This document shows positions 27,001 to 33,462 of a stretch of 33,462 nucleotides of DNA, piece by piece; position 1 is the stretch's first letter, and every line of letters begins with the position of its first letter. The notes beneath the pieces are model-generated. The model made no database searches and was not told where the DNA came from. It saw only the letters and a list, made by a program, of their open reading frames with translations. The translations under genes were made by a program, and so were the position numbers. The stretch is from Minwuia thermotolerans (GTDB lineage Bacteria; Pseudomonadota; Alphaproteobacteria; Minwuiales; Minwuiaceae): NCBI GenBank assembly GCA_021604565.1, contig BQJF01000046.1:1-33462 (forward strand). The letters are read 5' to 3'.

Positions 27001-30000
27001 CCTGGCCGTCAGTCTGCGGGACGGTTCCGGCGGTATCACGATCGACGGGCAGTTCAACGGACTGGCGGGTGTCGATATCGAACTGCTGCGCTTTGCCGAT
27101 AGCACCACCATCGACCTGACAGGCCCAATGCTGATGGAGGGGACGGACGGCAATGACTTGCTGGACAGTGACCGTCTGGGGGACACGGTGCTGGGCGGTG
27201 GTGGCAATGATGACCTGGACGGCTTCGGCGGTGACGACCGGCTGGAGGGCGAGGGCGGCAATGACACGCTGGAGGGTGGATCCGGGGCCGATACGCTGTC
27301 GGGTGGCGATGGCTTTGACAGTCTGCGCGGCAATAGCGGCGACGACAGGCTGATCGGCGGCAGCGGCAATGACTCGCTGGATGGCGACGAAGGTGACGAC
27401 ATCTATGTCTATGCCCGCGGTGACGGCTTCGACGTGATCGCCGAAACGCAAGCCAATTCCGGCACGGACGTGATCGAACTCGCCGCCGGTATCGCACTGG
27501 CTGACATCAGGCTCGCCATCATTGCGACCGACGATCTGCTGATCCGTCTGGTGGATGGCACCGGAGAAATCCGGATCACGGATCAGTTCGGCCCCAGCAT
27601 CGACAGCCGCATCGAGACGCTGCGCTTCGCCGACGGGACGGAACTTGACCTGACCGGCCCGCTGCTGACCCGCGGCGGCGATGGTGGCGATCAACTCGAC
27701 AGCAGCGGATTTGGCGACACGGTGCTGGGCGGTGACGGCAACGACGATCTCGACGGCTTTGGTGGCGATGACCGGCTGGAGGGGGAGAGCGGGTCCGACA
27801 ATCTGGATGGCGACAGCGGTGATGACACGCTGATCGGCGGTTTCGGAAACGACACGCTGTTCGGCAACGCCGATGCCGACGATCTGGACGGTGGGCGCGG
27901 CAATGATTCCCTGCGCGGTGGTTTTGGTGACGACACCTATCACTATGCCCGGGGCGATGGCTTCGACACGATCAACGAAAACGACAGCTTCAGCGGCGGC
28001 AACGACCGTATCCTGCTGGCCGCCGGGATTGGCGTGGACGATGTACGCCTGTCCGGTGACTCCAATAACCTGTTCATCCTGATGACCGATGGGACGGGCG
28101 GGATCACGATCCAGGGCCAGACCACCAGAGTGGATGCACGCATCGAGACCCTGGAGTTCGATGACGGTACGGTGATCGACCTGACCGCGCCGCTGGTGCT
28201 GCAGGGCGGGGATGGTGATGACGTGATCACCAGTGGCTTCAGGGACGATACTGTGGCTGGCGGGCCGGGCGCTGACCGCCTGCGCGGCGGTGACGGGGAC
28301 GACGTGCTGCAGGGCGACAGCGGCAATGACAGCCTGTTCGGCGGTGGCGACGATGATCTGCTGGAGGGCGGTTCAGGCAATGACTCGCTGGAAGGCAGCA
28401 GTGGCGACGACACGCTGCGCGGCGACCAGGGCAATGATCTGCTCGACGGCGAGTTCGGGGATGACCTGTTCATCTATGGCCGCGGCGACGGGTTCGACAC
28501 CATTGCGGAAACATCCACCTTCGCCGGTGGGCAGGACACCCTGTCGCTGGTGGATGGCATCGCGCCAGGTGAGGTGCGGCTGCTGCTGAACGGGACGACA
28601 CTGACCGTTTCCCTGACCGATGGCACAGGCGCCGTGGCGCTGCAGAACCAGACCGACACGGCAACCCGCATCGAGGAACTGCATTTCGATGATGGCACGG
28701 TGATCGACCTGACCGGCCCGCTGGTGCTGCAGGGCGGCGACGGCGGCGACCGCATGACCAGTGAAATCCTGGCGGACACCCTGTTCGGTGGCGATGGCAA
28801 CGACACCATCTCAGGCCTGGGCGACGACCGATTGTTCGGCGGCAGTGGCAATGACGATATCGACGCCAACGCGGGCGACGACCTGCTGGATGGCGGGATC
28901 GGCAATGACACGCTCTTTGGCGATGCTGGCGATGACACCCTGATCGCCGGGGCCGGAAACGACTCCCTGTCAGGGGGACCAGGCGACGACATCTACCGAT
29001 TTGGTCCCGGTGATGGCGCGGACATCATCAACGAGAACCGCTTCTCAACTGGATCGGGCCTTGATGTGATCGAACTGGCGCCAGGACTCGACGCCTCCGA
29101 CATTCGGCTTACCTCGTTCAACGTCTCAGGACGGGATCTGACCATCACCATCATCGCCAGCGGTGAAACCATCACGATCGACGAACAGTTCTCCCGCCTC
29201 GACAACCAGGTCGAGGTACTGCGCTTTGCCGATGGGTCCGAACTCGATCTGACTGGCGGAATGCACCTTGTCGGAGATGACGGCGACAACAGCCTGCGGG
29301 GATCGGAACTGGCGGACACGCTTTCCGCCGCAGCGGGCAATGACGCCGTCGCAGGTGATGGCGGCAACGATCTGATTCTCGGCCAGGGCGGCAATGACAC
29401 CCTGTCTGGCGGAATCGGTGCCGACACGCTGGATGGTGGTACCGGCAATGACAACCTGAATGGCGGGGCGGATGATGATATCTACCTGTATGCCCGTGGC
29501 GACGGAACAGTAACGATCACTGAAACGGCCGGAACCGACCGGATCGTCTTTGCACCCGGCATTGCCGTGGGGGACGTGACGGTCAGCCAGGTCGGCAATG
29601 GACTGACACTCGGTCTTTCGGACGGCAGTGGTTCCATCGCGGTACAGAATCACTTCATCCTTCCCAGCCATCAGGTGGAGGCGATGCAGTTCGCCGATGG
29701 TACGCTGGTCAGTCTGGTGGATGGCATCGCACCGGTTGGCCAGGTCTTCAATGGTACTGATTCCGTTGACTTCCTCACCGGCACAAGCGGCAACGACAGC
29801 ATGTTCGGCGGCGATGGAGCCGACCGTCTCAGGGCAGGGATCGGCAATGACCTGCTTGATGGCGACGCGGGCAATGACACGCTGCAGGGAGAGCTGGGCG
29901 ATGACACCTATGTCTATCGCCCGGGTGATGGATTCGACACGATCGATGAGAGGACCGGCGGCGGCTTCGACGTACTTTCGCTGCAAGGAGGCCTGCTGGC

Positions 30001-32758
30001 TGACGATGTCCGGTTCATGTCGGGAGCCCGGGACCTGATCGTCGTCCTGGAAGATGGTTCCGGCAGCATTACCCTCAGCGACCATTTGCAGAGCGCCTCC
30101 GGCAACGTCTTCGACACTGTGTCACGGGTCGAGGTACTGCGGTTCTCCGACGGGTCCGAGTTCAGCCTCGCCGGACCCATGACCCTGGTGGGGGGTGCGG
30201 GCAATGATGTCATCAACAGCTTCATCCCGGGTGACACGGTACTGGGTGAAGGGGGCAATGACCGCCTGGATGGCCTGGGCGGCGATGATGTCGTGGACGG
30301 GGGGACGGGCAATGATTCCCTGAGCGGCGACGATGGCGACGACAGTCTGAATGGCGGTTCCGGCGCGGATTCACTGGTCGGCGATGACGGTGCCGACACG
30401 CTGGCTGGCGGCACGGGCGATGACACGCTGACCGGCGGTGATGGCGATGACCTCTATGTGTATGGCCTGGGCGATGGCAATGATTTCATTGATGAAGGGT
30501 CGAACCAGCGATCCGGCACCGACACCCTGCAGCTTGGTGCAGGCATTTTCGCATCAGACATTGATCTGCGCATCACCAGCTCCGGCAATCACCTGTTTGT
30601 GGTCATGCGGGACGGGTCGGGAGAGATCCGGATCAACGAACAGTTCTCTGACGTCGTGGGCGCGGTCGAGTTCCTGCGGTTTGCGGACGGGACAGTCATC
30701 GATCTGACCGCGCCGTTGCTGTCACGTGGCAGCGACGGCAATGACACTCTGGAAAGCAGCGACCTCGGCGACACGCTGCTGGGGGATGGTGGCAACGACT
30801 TCCTCAACGGCTTCGGCGGTGACGACGCGCTGGCAGGTGATGGCGGCAATGACATCCTGCGGGGCGGACTGGGGGCCGACAGCCTGACAGGAGGCGACGG
30901 CGCCGACAATCTCGACGGCGATTCAGGGGATGACGACGTGACCGGCGGGGCGGGCAATGACACCCTGCAGGGGGGCTTCGGCGACGACCGCTTCATCTAT
31001 GCCCGCGGCGATGGCTTCGACGTGATTGACGAGGCATCTGCAGCGAATGGATTCGATGTCATCGACCTCGGCGTCGGGATCAGTCAGGCAGATGTACGGC
31101 TGACAGTCACGAATTCGGACCTGTTCATAACCCTGACCGACGGCTCGGGTCAGATCAGGATCAACGACCAGTTCGAAACCCAAACCGCGCATGTCGAACT
31201 GCTGCGCTTCGCCGACGGAAGCGTAATCAGCCTGGATGGCGTGGTCGGCGCAGCGGTCGAGAACAGCCCTCCACAGGCAGTGGATGACGCCTTCAGCCTG
31301 TCTGAGGACACGGACCTTCTGATGGAGGTTCTGGCAAATGACCTGGATGCCGATGGCGACGAACTGACCCTGCTGACGGCCACCGACGGAGCCAACGGCA
31401 GTACGGTGATCGAAGGCGACCGGATCAGATATACCCCGGATGCCGACTTCAACGGCAGCGACAGCTTCACCTACACGATCTCGGATGGCGATCCCCAACG
31501 GACGGCCACCGCGACGGTTCTGCTCACCGTTCAGCCGGTCAATGATGCCCCGGTCACGGTGGAGGACTTCGCGACGATCGACGAGGATACTTCGGCAATC
31601 TTCGACGTGCTTGCCAACGATTTCGATGTGGATGGGGACAGCCTCAGCGTCGTCTCCGTGTTCGCAGGAACCGGATCAGTCACCGTTCTGGCCGATGGTC
31701 GCCTCAGCTATGTGGCGGCACTGGACCAGACCGGCCCCGACGGTGTCGAGTATCTGGTGTCCGATGGGAACGGCGGTCTCACTTCCGGCATTCTGACAGT
31801 GACCCTGACACCGGTGAACGATGCGCCACTGGCGAACGATGATGTGGCTACGCTTGATGAGGATACGTCTGCCGTCATTGACGTCCTCGCCAACGACCTG
31901 GATCTCGACAATGCGGATTTCGGAAACGGGGGTCTGTCCGTCGTTGCCGCCACCGCAGGTGAAGGCGCGGTCACCATCGGCGCAGACGGTCGTCTGACCT
32001 ACACGCCTGACGCGGACTTCAATGGTGCCGACAGCATCAGCTACACGATCAGCGACAGCGCGGGAGCCACCGACAGTGCCAGTGTCACTGTCACCGTCAA
32101 TCCCGTCAACGACGCGCCGACCGCTGTCACTCTGGACAGCGACACGGTACGTGAGGACGCTGGCACCGGCGATCTTGTCGCCCGCCTGACCGGTATCGAT
32201 CCGGATGGTGACGACCTGACCTTCACCCTGCTGCAGAACGCCGACGGGCGGTTCGCGCTGGATGGGGACAGGCTGGTGGTGGCGGCGGACGATGTGCTGG
32301 ATCGGGACATAGCCGCCCAGCATGTCATTCAGGTGGAAGGGCGTGATCCCGGCGGTCTCACCGTGCAGCAGTCACTGACCATCAACGTGCTGGATGTCCT
32401 GGACGGGGGCAGTCTGGATCTTGACGGCAACGGCAACAGCGATGCCCTGACCGACGGCCTGATCGCGCTCGGGCACGCCTTCGGCGCGCCGGTCGGTCAA
32501 CTCGCCGACCTGGCGGCCAGCGGATCCCCCGGACGGGACACGGCGACGCTCGCGGCGACACTGGCAGAGGCGGAGGCCACGTTCCTGGATGTGGACGGAA
32601 ACGGAGAGGTGGACGCGCTGACCGACGGGCTGATGGTGCTGGGCTTCCTCTTCGGCGCACCGGCCAGTCAGCTGGTGCCATTTGCCGATCCCGCCGGAGA
32701 CCGGATAACCGCGCAGTCCATCAACGACTTCCTGGAGTCCTTCGACGTGGCTGCCTGA
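24032..32758 (+). CDS. giant RTX calcium-binding protein with cadherin-like and dockerin-like C-terminus
   Basis: The 2908-residue, very acidic product has no N-terminal signal peptide. From residue 18 to 2411 it is 14 modules of 149-180 residues. Each has a block of G-G-x-G-x-D-x-L-x nonapeptides that bind calcium in a parallel beta-roll, then a haemolysin-type calcium-binding related domain (YARGDGFDxI, then DIRL, LTDGTGxIxIxxQF and VExLRFADGT). I count about 128 nonapeptides. Then come three Asn-Asp-Ala-Pro bordered cadherin-like domains (2412, 2506, 2598), one cadherin-type repeat (2695) and two EF-hand loops (2796, 2853). The ATG at 24032 has GGAG seven bases before; an upstream in-frame TTG is less likely. 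RTX proteins leave by type I secretion with a C-terminal signal and fold in outside calcium. No HlyB/HlyD gene is in the window. An adhesin, surface-layer or matrix role is inferred; no enzymatic domain is seen. Confidence 0.93.
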   Translation: MSEDRFTRTSATLTALEGGDGNDNIDGSHLAETILGGAGQDNLNGGFDSDTLEGGSGNDTLDGDSGDDLLSGGSGTDSVQGDQGNDTLTGGSGNDLLNGGHGDDLYRYGRGDGFDRITEISSGSGTDVLHLTDGLTLADIRLVGNSDDLFVVLTDGTGEVRIQDQFDFLDARIESLVFDDGTTIDLTGPLAMQGGDGDDFIDSANLGDTLSGGAGNDDLDGLAGDDVQFGGSGTDRLKGDGGNDSLDGGSGNDTLTGSRGDDTIQGGSGNDSLQGGFGNDAYVYDRGDGFDTISERSPVGGGFDVLVLGAGITTDDVILQSNGADLFVQLRDGTGQITIDDQLTNADAQVERLLFADGTEIDLTISIRQTGNDANNALNGSHFGETISGGNGDDDLEGRDGQDVLLGESGDDSLEGGSGADSLFGGIGRDTLDGDEGNDTLDGGTGEDQLGGHEGDDTYLFVRGSFLTIVENRLGTGSGFDTIELEAGISLADIRLSADAFGDLFIKIQEGTGRIRVDEQFNRVASRVELLRLADGTEVDLTAGLGLEGDGASDTMFGSDFDDTMSGEGGSDLLSGRSGADRISGGGGGDNLSGGTGADTLEGGTGNDALNGGLGNDTFVYRRGDGTDHIFESAGIETLAFGVGISVSDLVLSQAGNDLILTLDDGSGSIRLDNQFLSSGSSQVEFARFADGSTLNLVDGITPVDQNLTGSDAAENLSGGSGDDTIDGEAGADRLTGLGGRDVLRGGVANDTLFGGADDDLYLHDAGDGSDVIDERGGDGHDILQLGAGIAPSDVRFVAGGDNLFVVISGVPGSGFIEIVNQQGQSFGNEFNRDSQIEVLRFDDGTEVDLTAPLLYQGGAANDVMAGALQNDTLLGLAGNDSLAGRFGADLLQGGAGNDTLQGEADDDLLIGGEGADSLFGGDDDDTLTGGIGNDLLRGDAGDDVFVFARGDGFDRILENSSDAGIDVIEFGADIDVSDIRLSYLVSQNFLAVSLRDGSGGITIDGQFNGLAGVDIELLRFADSTTIDLTGPMLMEGTDGNDLLDSDRLGDTVLGGGGNDDLDGFGGDDRLEGEGGNDTLEGGSGADTLSGGDGFDSLRGNSGDDRLIGGSGNDSLDGDEGDDIYVYARGDGFDVIAETQANSGTDVIELAAGIALADIRLAIIATDDLLIRLVDGTGEIRITDQFGPSIDSRIETLRFADGTELDLTGPLLTRGGDGGDQLDSSGFGDTVLGGDGNDDLDGFGGDDRLEGESGSDNLDGDSGDDTLIGGFGNDTLFGNADADDLDGGRGNDSLRGGFGDDTYHYARGDGFDTINENDSFSGGNDRILLAAGIGVDDVRLSGDSNNLFILMTDGTGGITIQGQTTRVDARIETLEFDDGTVIDLTAPLVLQGGDGDDVITSGFRDDTVAGGPGADRLRGGDGDDVLQGDSGNDSLFGGGDDDLLEGGSGNDSLEGSSGDDTLRGDQGNDLLDGEFGDDLFIYGRGDGFDTIAETSTFAGGQDTLSLVDGIAPGEVRLLLNGTTLTVSLTDGTGAVALQNQTDTATRIEELHFDDGTVIDLTGPLVLQGGDGGDRMTSEILADTLFGGDGNDTISGLGDDRLFGGSGNDDIDANAGDDLLDGGIGNDTLFGDAGDDTLIAGAGNDSLSGGPGDDIYRFGPGDGADIINENRFSTGSGLDVIELAPGLDASDIRLTSFNVSGRDLTITIIASGETITIDEQFSRLDNQVEVLRFADGSELDLTGGMHLVGDDGDNSLRGSELADTLSAAAGNDAVAGDGGNDLILGQGGNDTLSGGIGADTLDGGTGNDNLNGGADDDIYLYARGDGTVTITETAGTDRIVFAPGIAVGDVTVSQVGNGLTLGLSDGSGSIAVQNHFILPSHQVEAMQFADGTLVSLVDGIAPVGQVFNGTDSVDFLTGTSGNDSMFGGDGADRLRAGIGNDLLDGDAGNDTLQGELGDDTYVYRPGDGFDTIDERTGGGFDVLSLQGGLLADDVRFMSGARDLIVVLEDGSGSITLSDHLQSASGNVFDTVSRVEVLRFSDGSEFSLAGPMTLVGGAGNDVINSFIPGDTVLGEGGNDRLDGLGGDDVVDGGTGNDSLSGDDGDDSLNGGSGADSLVGDDGADTLAGGTGDDTLTGGDGDDLYVYGLGDGNDFIDEGSNQRSGTDTLQLGAGIFASDIDLRITSSGNHLFVVMRDGSGEIRINEQFSDVVGAVEFLRFADGTVIDLTAPLLSRGSDGNDTLESSDLGDTLLGDGGNDFLNGFGGDDALAGDGGNDILRGGLGADSLTGGDGADNLDGDSGDDDVTGGAGNDTLQGGFGDDRFIYARGDGFDVIDEASAANGFDVIDLGVGISQADVRLTVTNSDLFITLTDGSGQIRINDQFETQTAHVELLRFADGSVISLDGVVGAAVENSPPQAVDDAFSLSEDTDLLMEVLANDLDADGDELTLLTATDGANGSTVIEGDRIRYTPDADFNGSDSFTYTISDGDPQRTATATVLLTVQPVNDAPVTVEDFATIDEDTSAIFDVLANDFDVDGDSLSVVSVFAGTGSVTVLADGRLSYVAALDQTGPDGVEYLVSDGNGGLTSGILTVTLTPVNDAPLANDDVATLDEDTSAVIDVLANDLDLDNADFGNGGLSVVAATAGEGAVTIGADGRLTYTPDADFNGADSISYTISDSAGATDSASVTVTVNPVNDAPTAVTLDSDTVREDAGTGDLVARLTGIDPDGDDLTFTLLQNADGRFALDGDRLVVAADDVLDRDIAAQHVIQVEGRDPGGLTVQQSLTINVLDVLDGGSLDLDGNGNSDALTDGLIALGHAFGAPVGQLADLAASGSPGRDTATLAATLAEAEATFLDVDGNGEVDALTDGLMVLGFLFGAPASQLVPFADPAGDRITAQSINDFLESFDVAA
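24083..27673 (+). repeat. seven-module RTX block, first copy
   Basis: Seven modules starting at 24083, 24611, 25142, 25676, 26150, 26603 and 27140 code for 176, 177, 178, 158, 151, 179 and 178 residues. Nonapeptide counts per module are 10, 10, 10, 8, 6, 10 and 10. Total length 3591 bases (1197 codons). Confidence 0.85.
27674..31264 (+). repeat. seven-module RTX block, second copy
   Basis: Seven modules starting at 27674, 28205, 28733, 29273, 29744, 30191 and 30728 code for 177, 176, 180, 157, 149, 179 and 179 residues, with nonapeptide counts 10, 10, 10, 8, 6, 10 and 10. The total is again 3591 bases. Unit four of module 10 is one residue short. Modules 10-14 match modules 3-7 in private sequence features, not just in the general RTX pattern. 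Confidence 0.85.
31265..32400 (+). other. cadherin-like domain region within the RTX gene
   Basis: Three tandem-95 / Big_9-like domains start at 31265, 31547 and 31823. Each has the pattern A-x-x-D-D-x-x-x-x-x-E-D-T, then D-V-L-A-N-D-x-D-x-D, YTPDADFNGxDSxxYTISD, and ends at V-N-D-A-P. A fourth, different cadherin-type repeat starts at 32114 (GIDPDGDDLTFTLL, ending VEGRDPGG and INVLDV). Such domains form stiff calcium-stabilised rods in bacterial adhesins. Confidence 0.85.
32411..32758 (+). other. dockerin-like double EF-hand tail of the RTX protein
   Basis: Two matching segments, LDLDGNGNSDALTDGLIALG and LDVDGNGEVDALTDGLMVLG, each hold a calcium loop (D-x-D-G-N-G-x-x-D) followed by ALTDGL and a hydrophobic helix ending FGAP. 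The loop is close to type I dockerin, but the acidic residue after ALT falls at position 13 rather than 12. The protein ends GDRITAQSINDFLESF, a helix that usually follows the second loop in this type of tail. Confidence 0.7.
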
Positions 32759-32920
32759 TACCCCTTCCCGGGACTGCAACGCAGCTTGCGGCAGTGCCCT
32801 GGTGCAGGAATGCGCCGCTTGAGGTATCCTGCAGCTTCAGGACACAGGCACGCATGGACGTCGCGAACTGGGGGTTCGCCCGTCACGGAAGAACGTGCCG
32901 TGCGCGAAGGGGGAAACATC

Positions 32921-33462
32921 ATGAATTTCGGGATCATGGGCTGCGCCATGCTGGTCGGGTTGCTGGTTGGCGGGGCAGCCGCGACCGGGGCCGAACTCTG
33001 TCAGGGCTTCGGACCGCAAACGCCGCGCGATATCGCAAGCGCAACGGGCAGCAACAGCCAGACTTTTCCGCTCGCCCCGGCGGCCAGCCAGATGAACCTG
33101 TGCAACATCCACACCCACACCAACGCGGAGCACAAGGGACCGGGGTTCTCCGTATCAGCGGGATCCGGGGAGCATGGCGGATTCAGGTGCAACGAAAGCG
33201 ACAGCCTCACCGCTGCCGAACTGGAGGATCCGAGCAACGGGCACGGTGCGTTTCATGGCATCAAGCCCGGAGACACGATCGAGGTGCACTGGGTCCACAC
33301 GTCCTGTGCCGTGACACCCGGCAAGGGTCTGGGATCGTGCCTGAGTGAGGCCTGCGCGAATCCGACCCTGCGCGTGGAAACACAGGTGTTTCTGGTGGTG
33401 AACGACCCGAAGGCCCTGGACTTCGCCGACTTCGCCTACGCCGGCAACATGGTCGCCGGTCG
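32921..33462 (+). CDS. delta-class carbonic anhydrase, secreted (3' truncated by window end)
   Basis: The visible 180 residues start with a signal peptide (about 1-24, LVGLLVGGAAATGA). They continue with the delta-type carbonic anhydrase landmarks: GFGPQTPRDI, MNLCNIHTHTNAEHKGPGF with a His-x-His pair (H64, H66; also H71), and GDTIEVHWVHTSC with H123 and H126. The LGSCLSEACANPTLRVETQVFLVVND segment is also shared with bacterial delta enzymes as I recall them. Zinc held by three histidines hydrates CO2 to bicarbonate. AAGGGGGAAAC precedes the ATG at a good distance. The reading frame is open to the last base, so about one third of the protein is missing. It follows the giant RTX gene on the same strand after 162 bases, where only a weak TCCTG/CAGGA hairpin (about 32827-32842) is seen. 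A different, longer frame across this region lacks coding character. Confidence 0.83.
   Translation, partial: MNFGIMGCAMLVGLLVGGAAATGAELCQGFGPQTPRDIASATGSNSQTFPLAPAASQMNLCNIHTHTNAEHKGPGFSVSAGSGEHGGFRCNESDSLTAAELEDPSNGHGAFHGIKPGDTIEVHWVHTSCAVTPGKGLGSCLSEACANPTLRVETQVFLVVNDPKALDFADFAYAGNMVAG

Noticed and set aside
26408..27943. Minus-strand open frame of 511 codons inside the RTX gene
   Set aside because: It follows the repeat period of the RTX gene on the other strand and has no start signal or domain of its own.
24083..31264. Short DNA repeats in this region as a possible CRISPR or satellite
   Set aside because: The period is 27 bases (nine codons), always in frame and varying at third positions, so it is protein-coding RTX repetition.
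32794..33348. Plus-strand open frame of 184 codons near the right end
   Set aside because: Arg/Gly/His-rich shadow; the adjoining frame from 32921 has a signal peptide and carbonic anhydrase motifs.

Overview
The window is a GC-rich chromosomal segment, most likely from an alphaproteobacterium of Rhodospirillales type. That placement is an inference from gene content: clpS-clpA divergent from a penicillin-binding carboxypeptidase with a SPOR domain, ilvE divergent from a MarR / OmpR-type regulator / histidine kinase series, and PQQ-associated proteins. No rRNA, tRNA, CRISPR array, IS element or prophage is visible. Genes are dense, and the left two thirds is mostly housekeeping.

Left part (1-9.2 kb): a MOSC-domain protein, the disaggregase ClpB, an isolated sulfotransferase, a small unknown gene translationally coupled to the branched-chain aminotransferase gene ilvE, and, divergent from ilvE, a MarR regulator, a response regulator and a histidine kinase in one run. 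A 35-bp-stem hairpin closes this run against the convergent LysE-type exporter.

Middle part (9.2-20.3 kb): a LysE exporter and its divergent LysR regulator. Next comes a ParD/ParE-type toxin-antitoxin pair wedged between lysR and ileS. An in-frame remnant of a second ileS 3' end lies on the far side of the pair, so the module appears to have arrived by a recombination event at the ileS terminus. Then follow isoleucyl-tRNA synthetase, a glycosyltransferase, and the proteolytic pair clpS-clpA. Divergent from clpS are a D-Ala-D-Ala carboxypeptidase with a SPOR domain and a histidine phosphatase.

Right part (20.3-33.5 kb): a split Ada system (AdaA-like regulator overlapping an Ogt-type methyltransferase gene), then two proteins of the PQQ-dependent alcohol oxidation accessory set (an ABC-type binding protein and a YVTN beta-propeller with an acidic insert). 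Divergent from these is an 8.7-kb gene for a 2908-residue RTX calcium-binding protein, followed on the same strand by a truncated gene for a secreted delta-class carbonic anhydrase.

The most striking feature is the giant RTX protein. Its 14 modules (each a block of nonapeptide calcium-binding repeats plus one conserved domain) form two tandem seven-module blocks. Each block is exactly 3591 bp, with the same series of nonapeptide counts (10-10-10-8-6-10-10), pointing to duplication of an already complex 1197-residue unit. RTX repeats start at residue 18, while cadherin-like domains and two dockerin-like EF-hand loops lie at the C-terminus. A secreted delta carbonic anhydrase next to a giant extracellular calcium binder suggests, speculatively, a link to calcium/bicarbonate chemistry at the cell surface.
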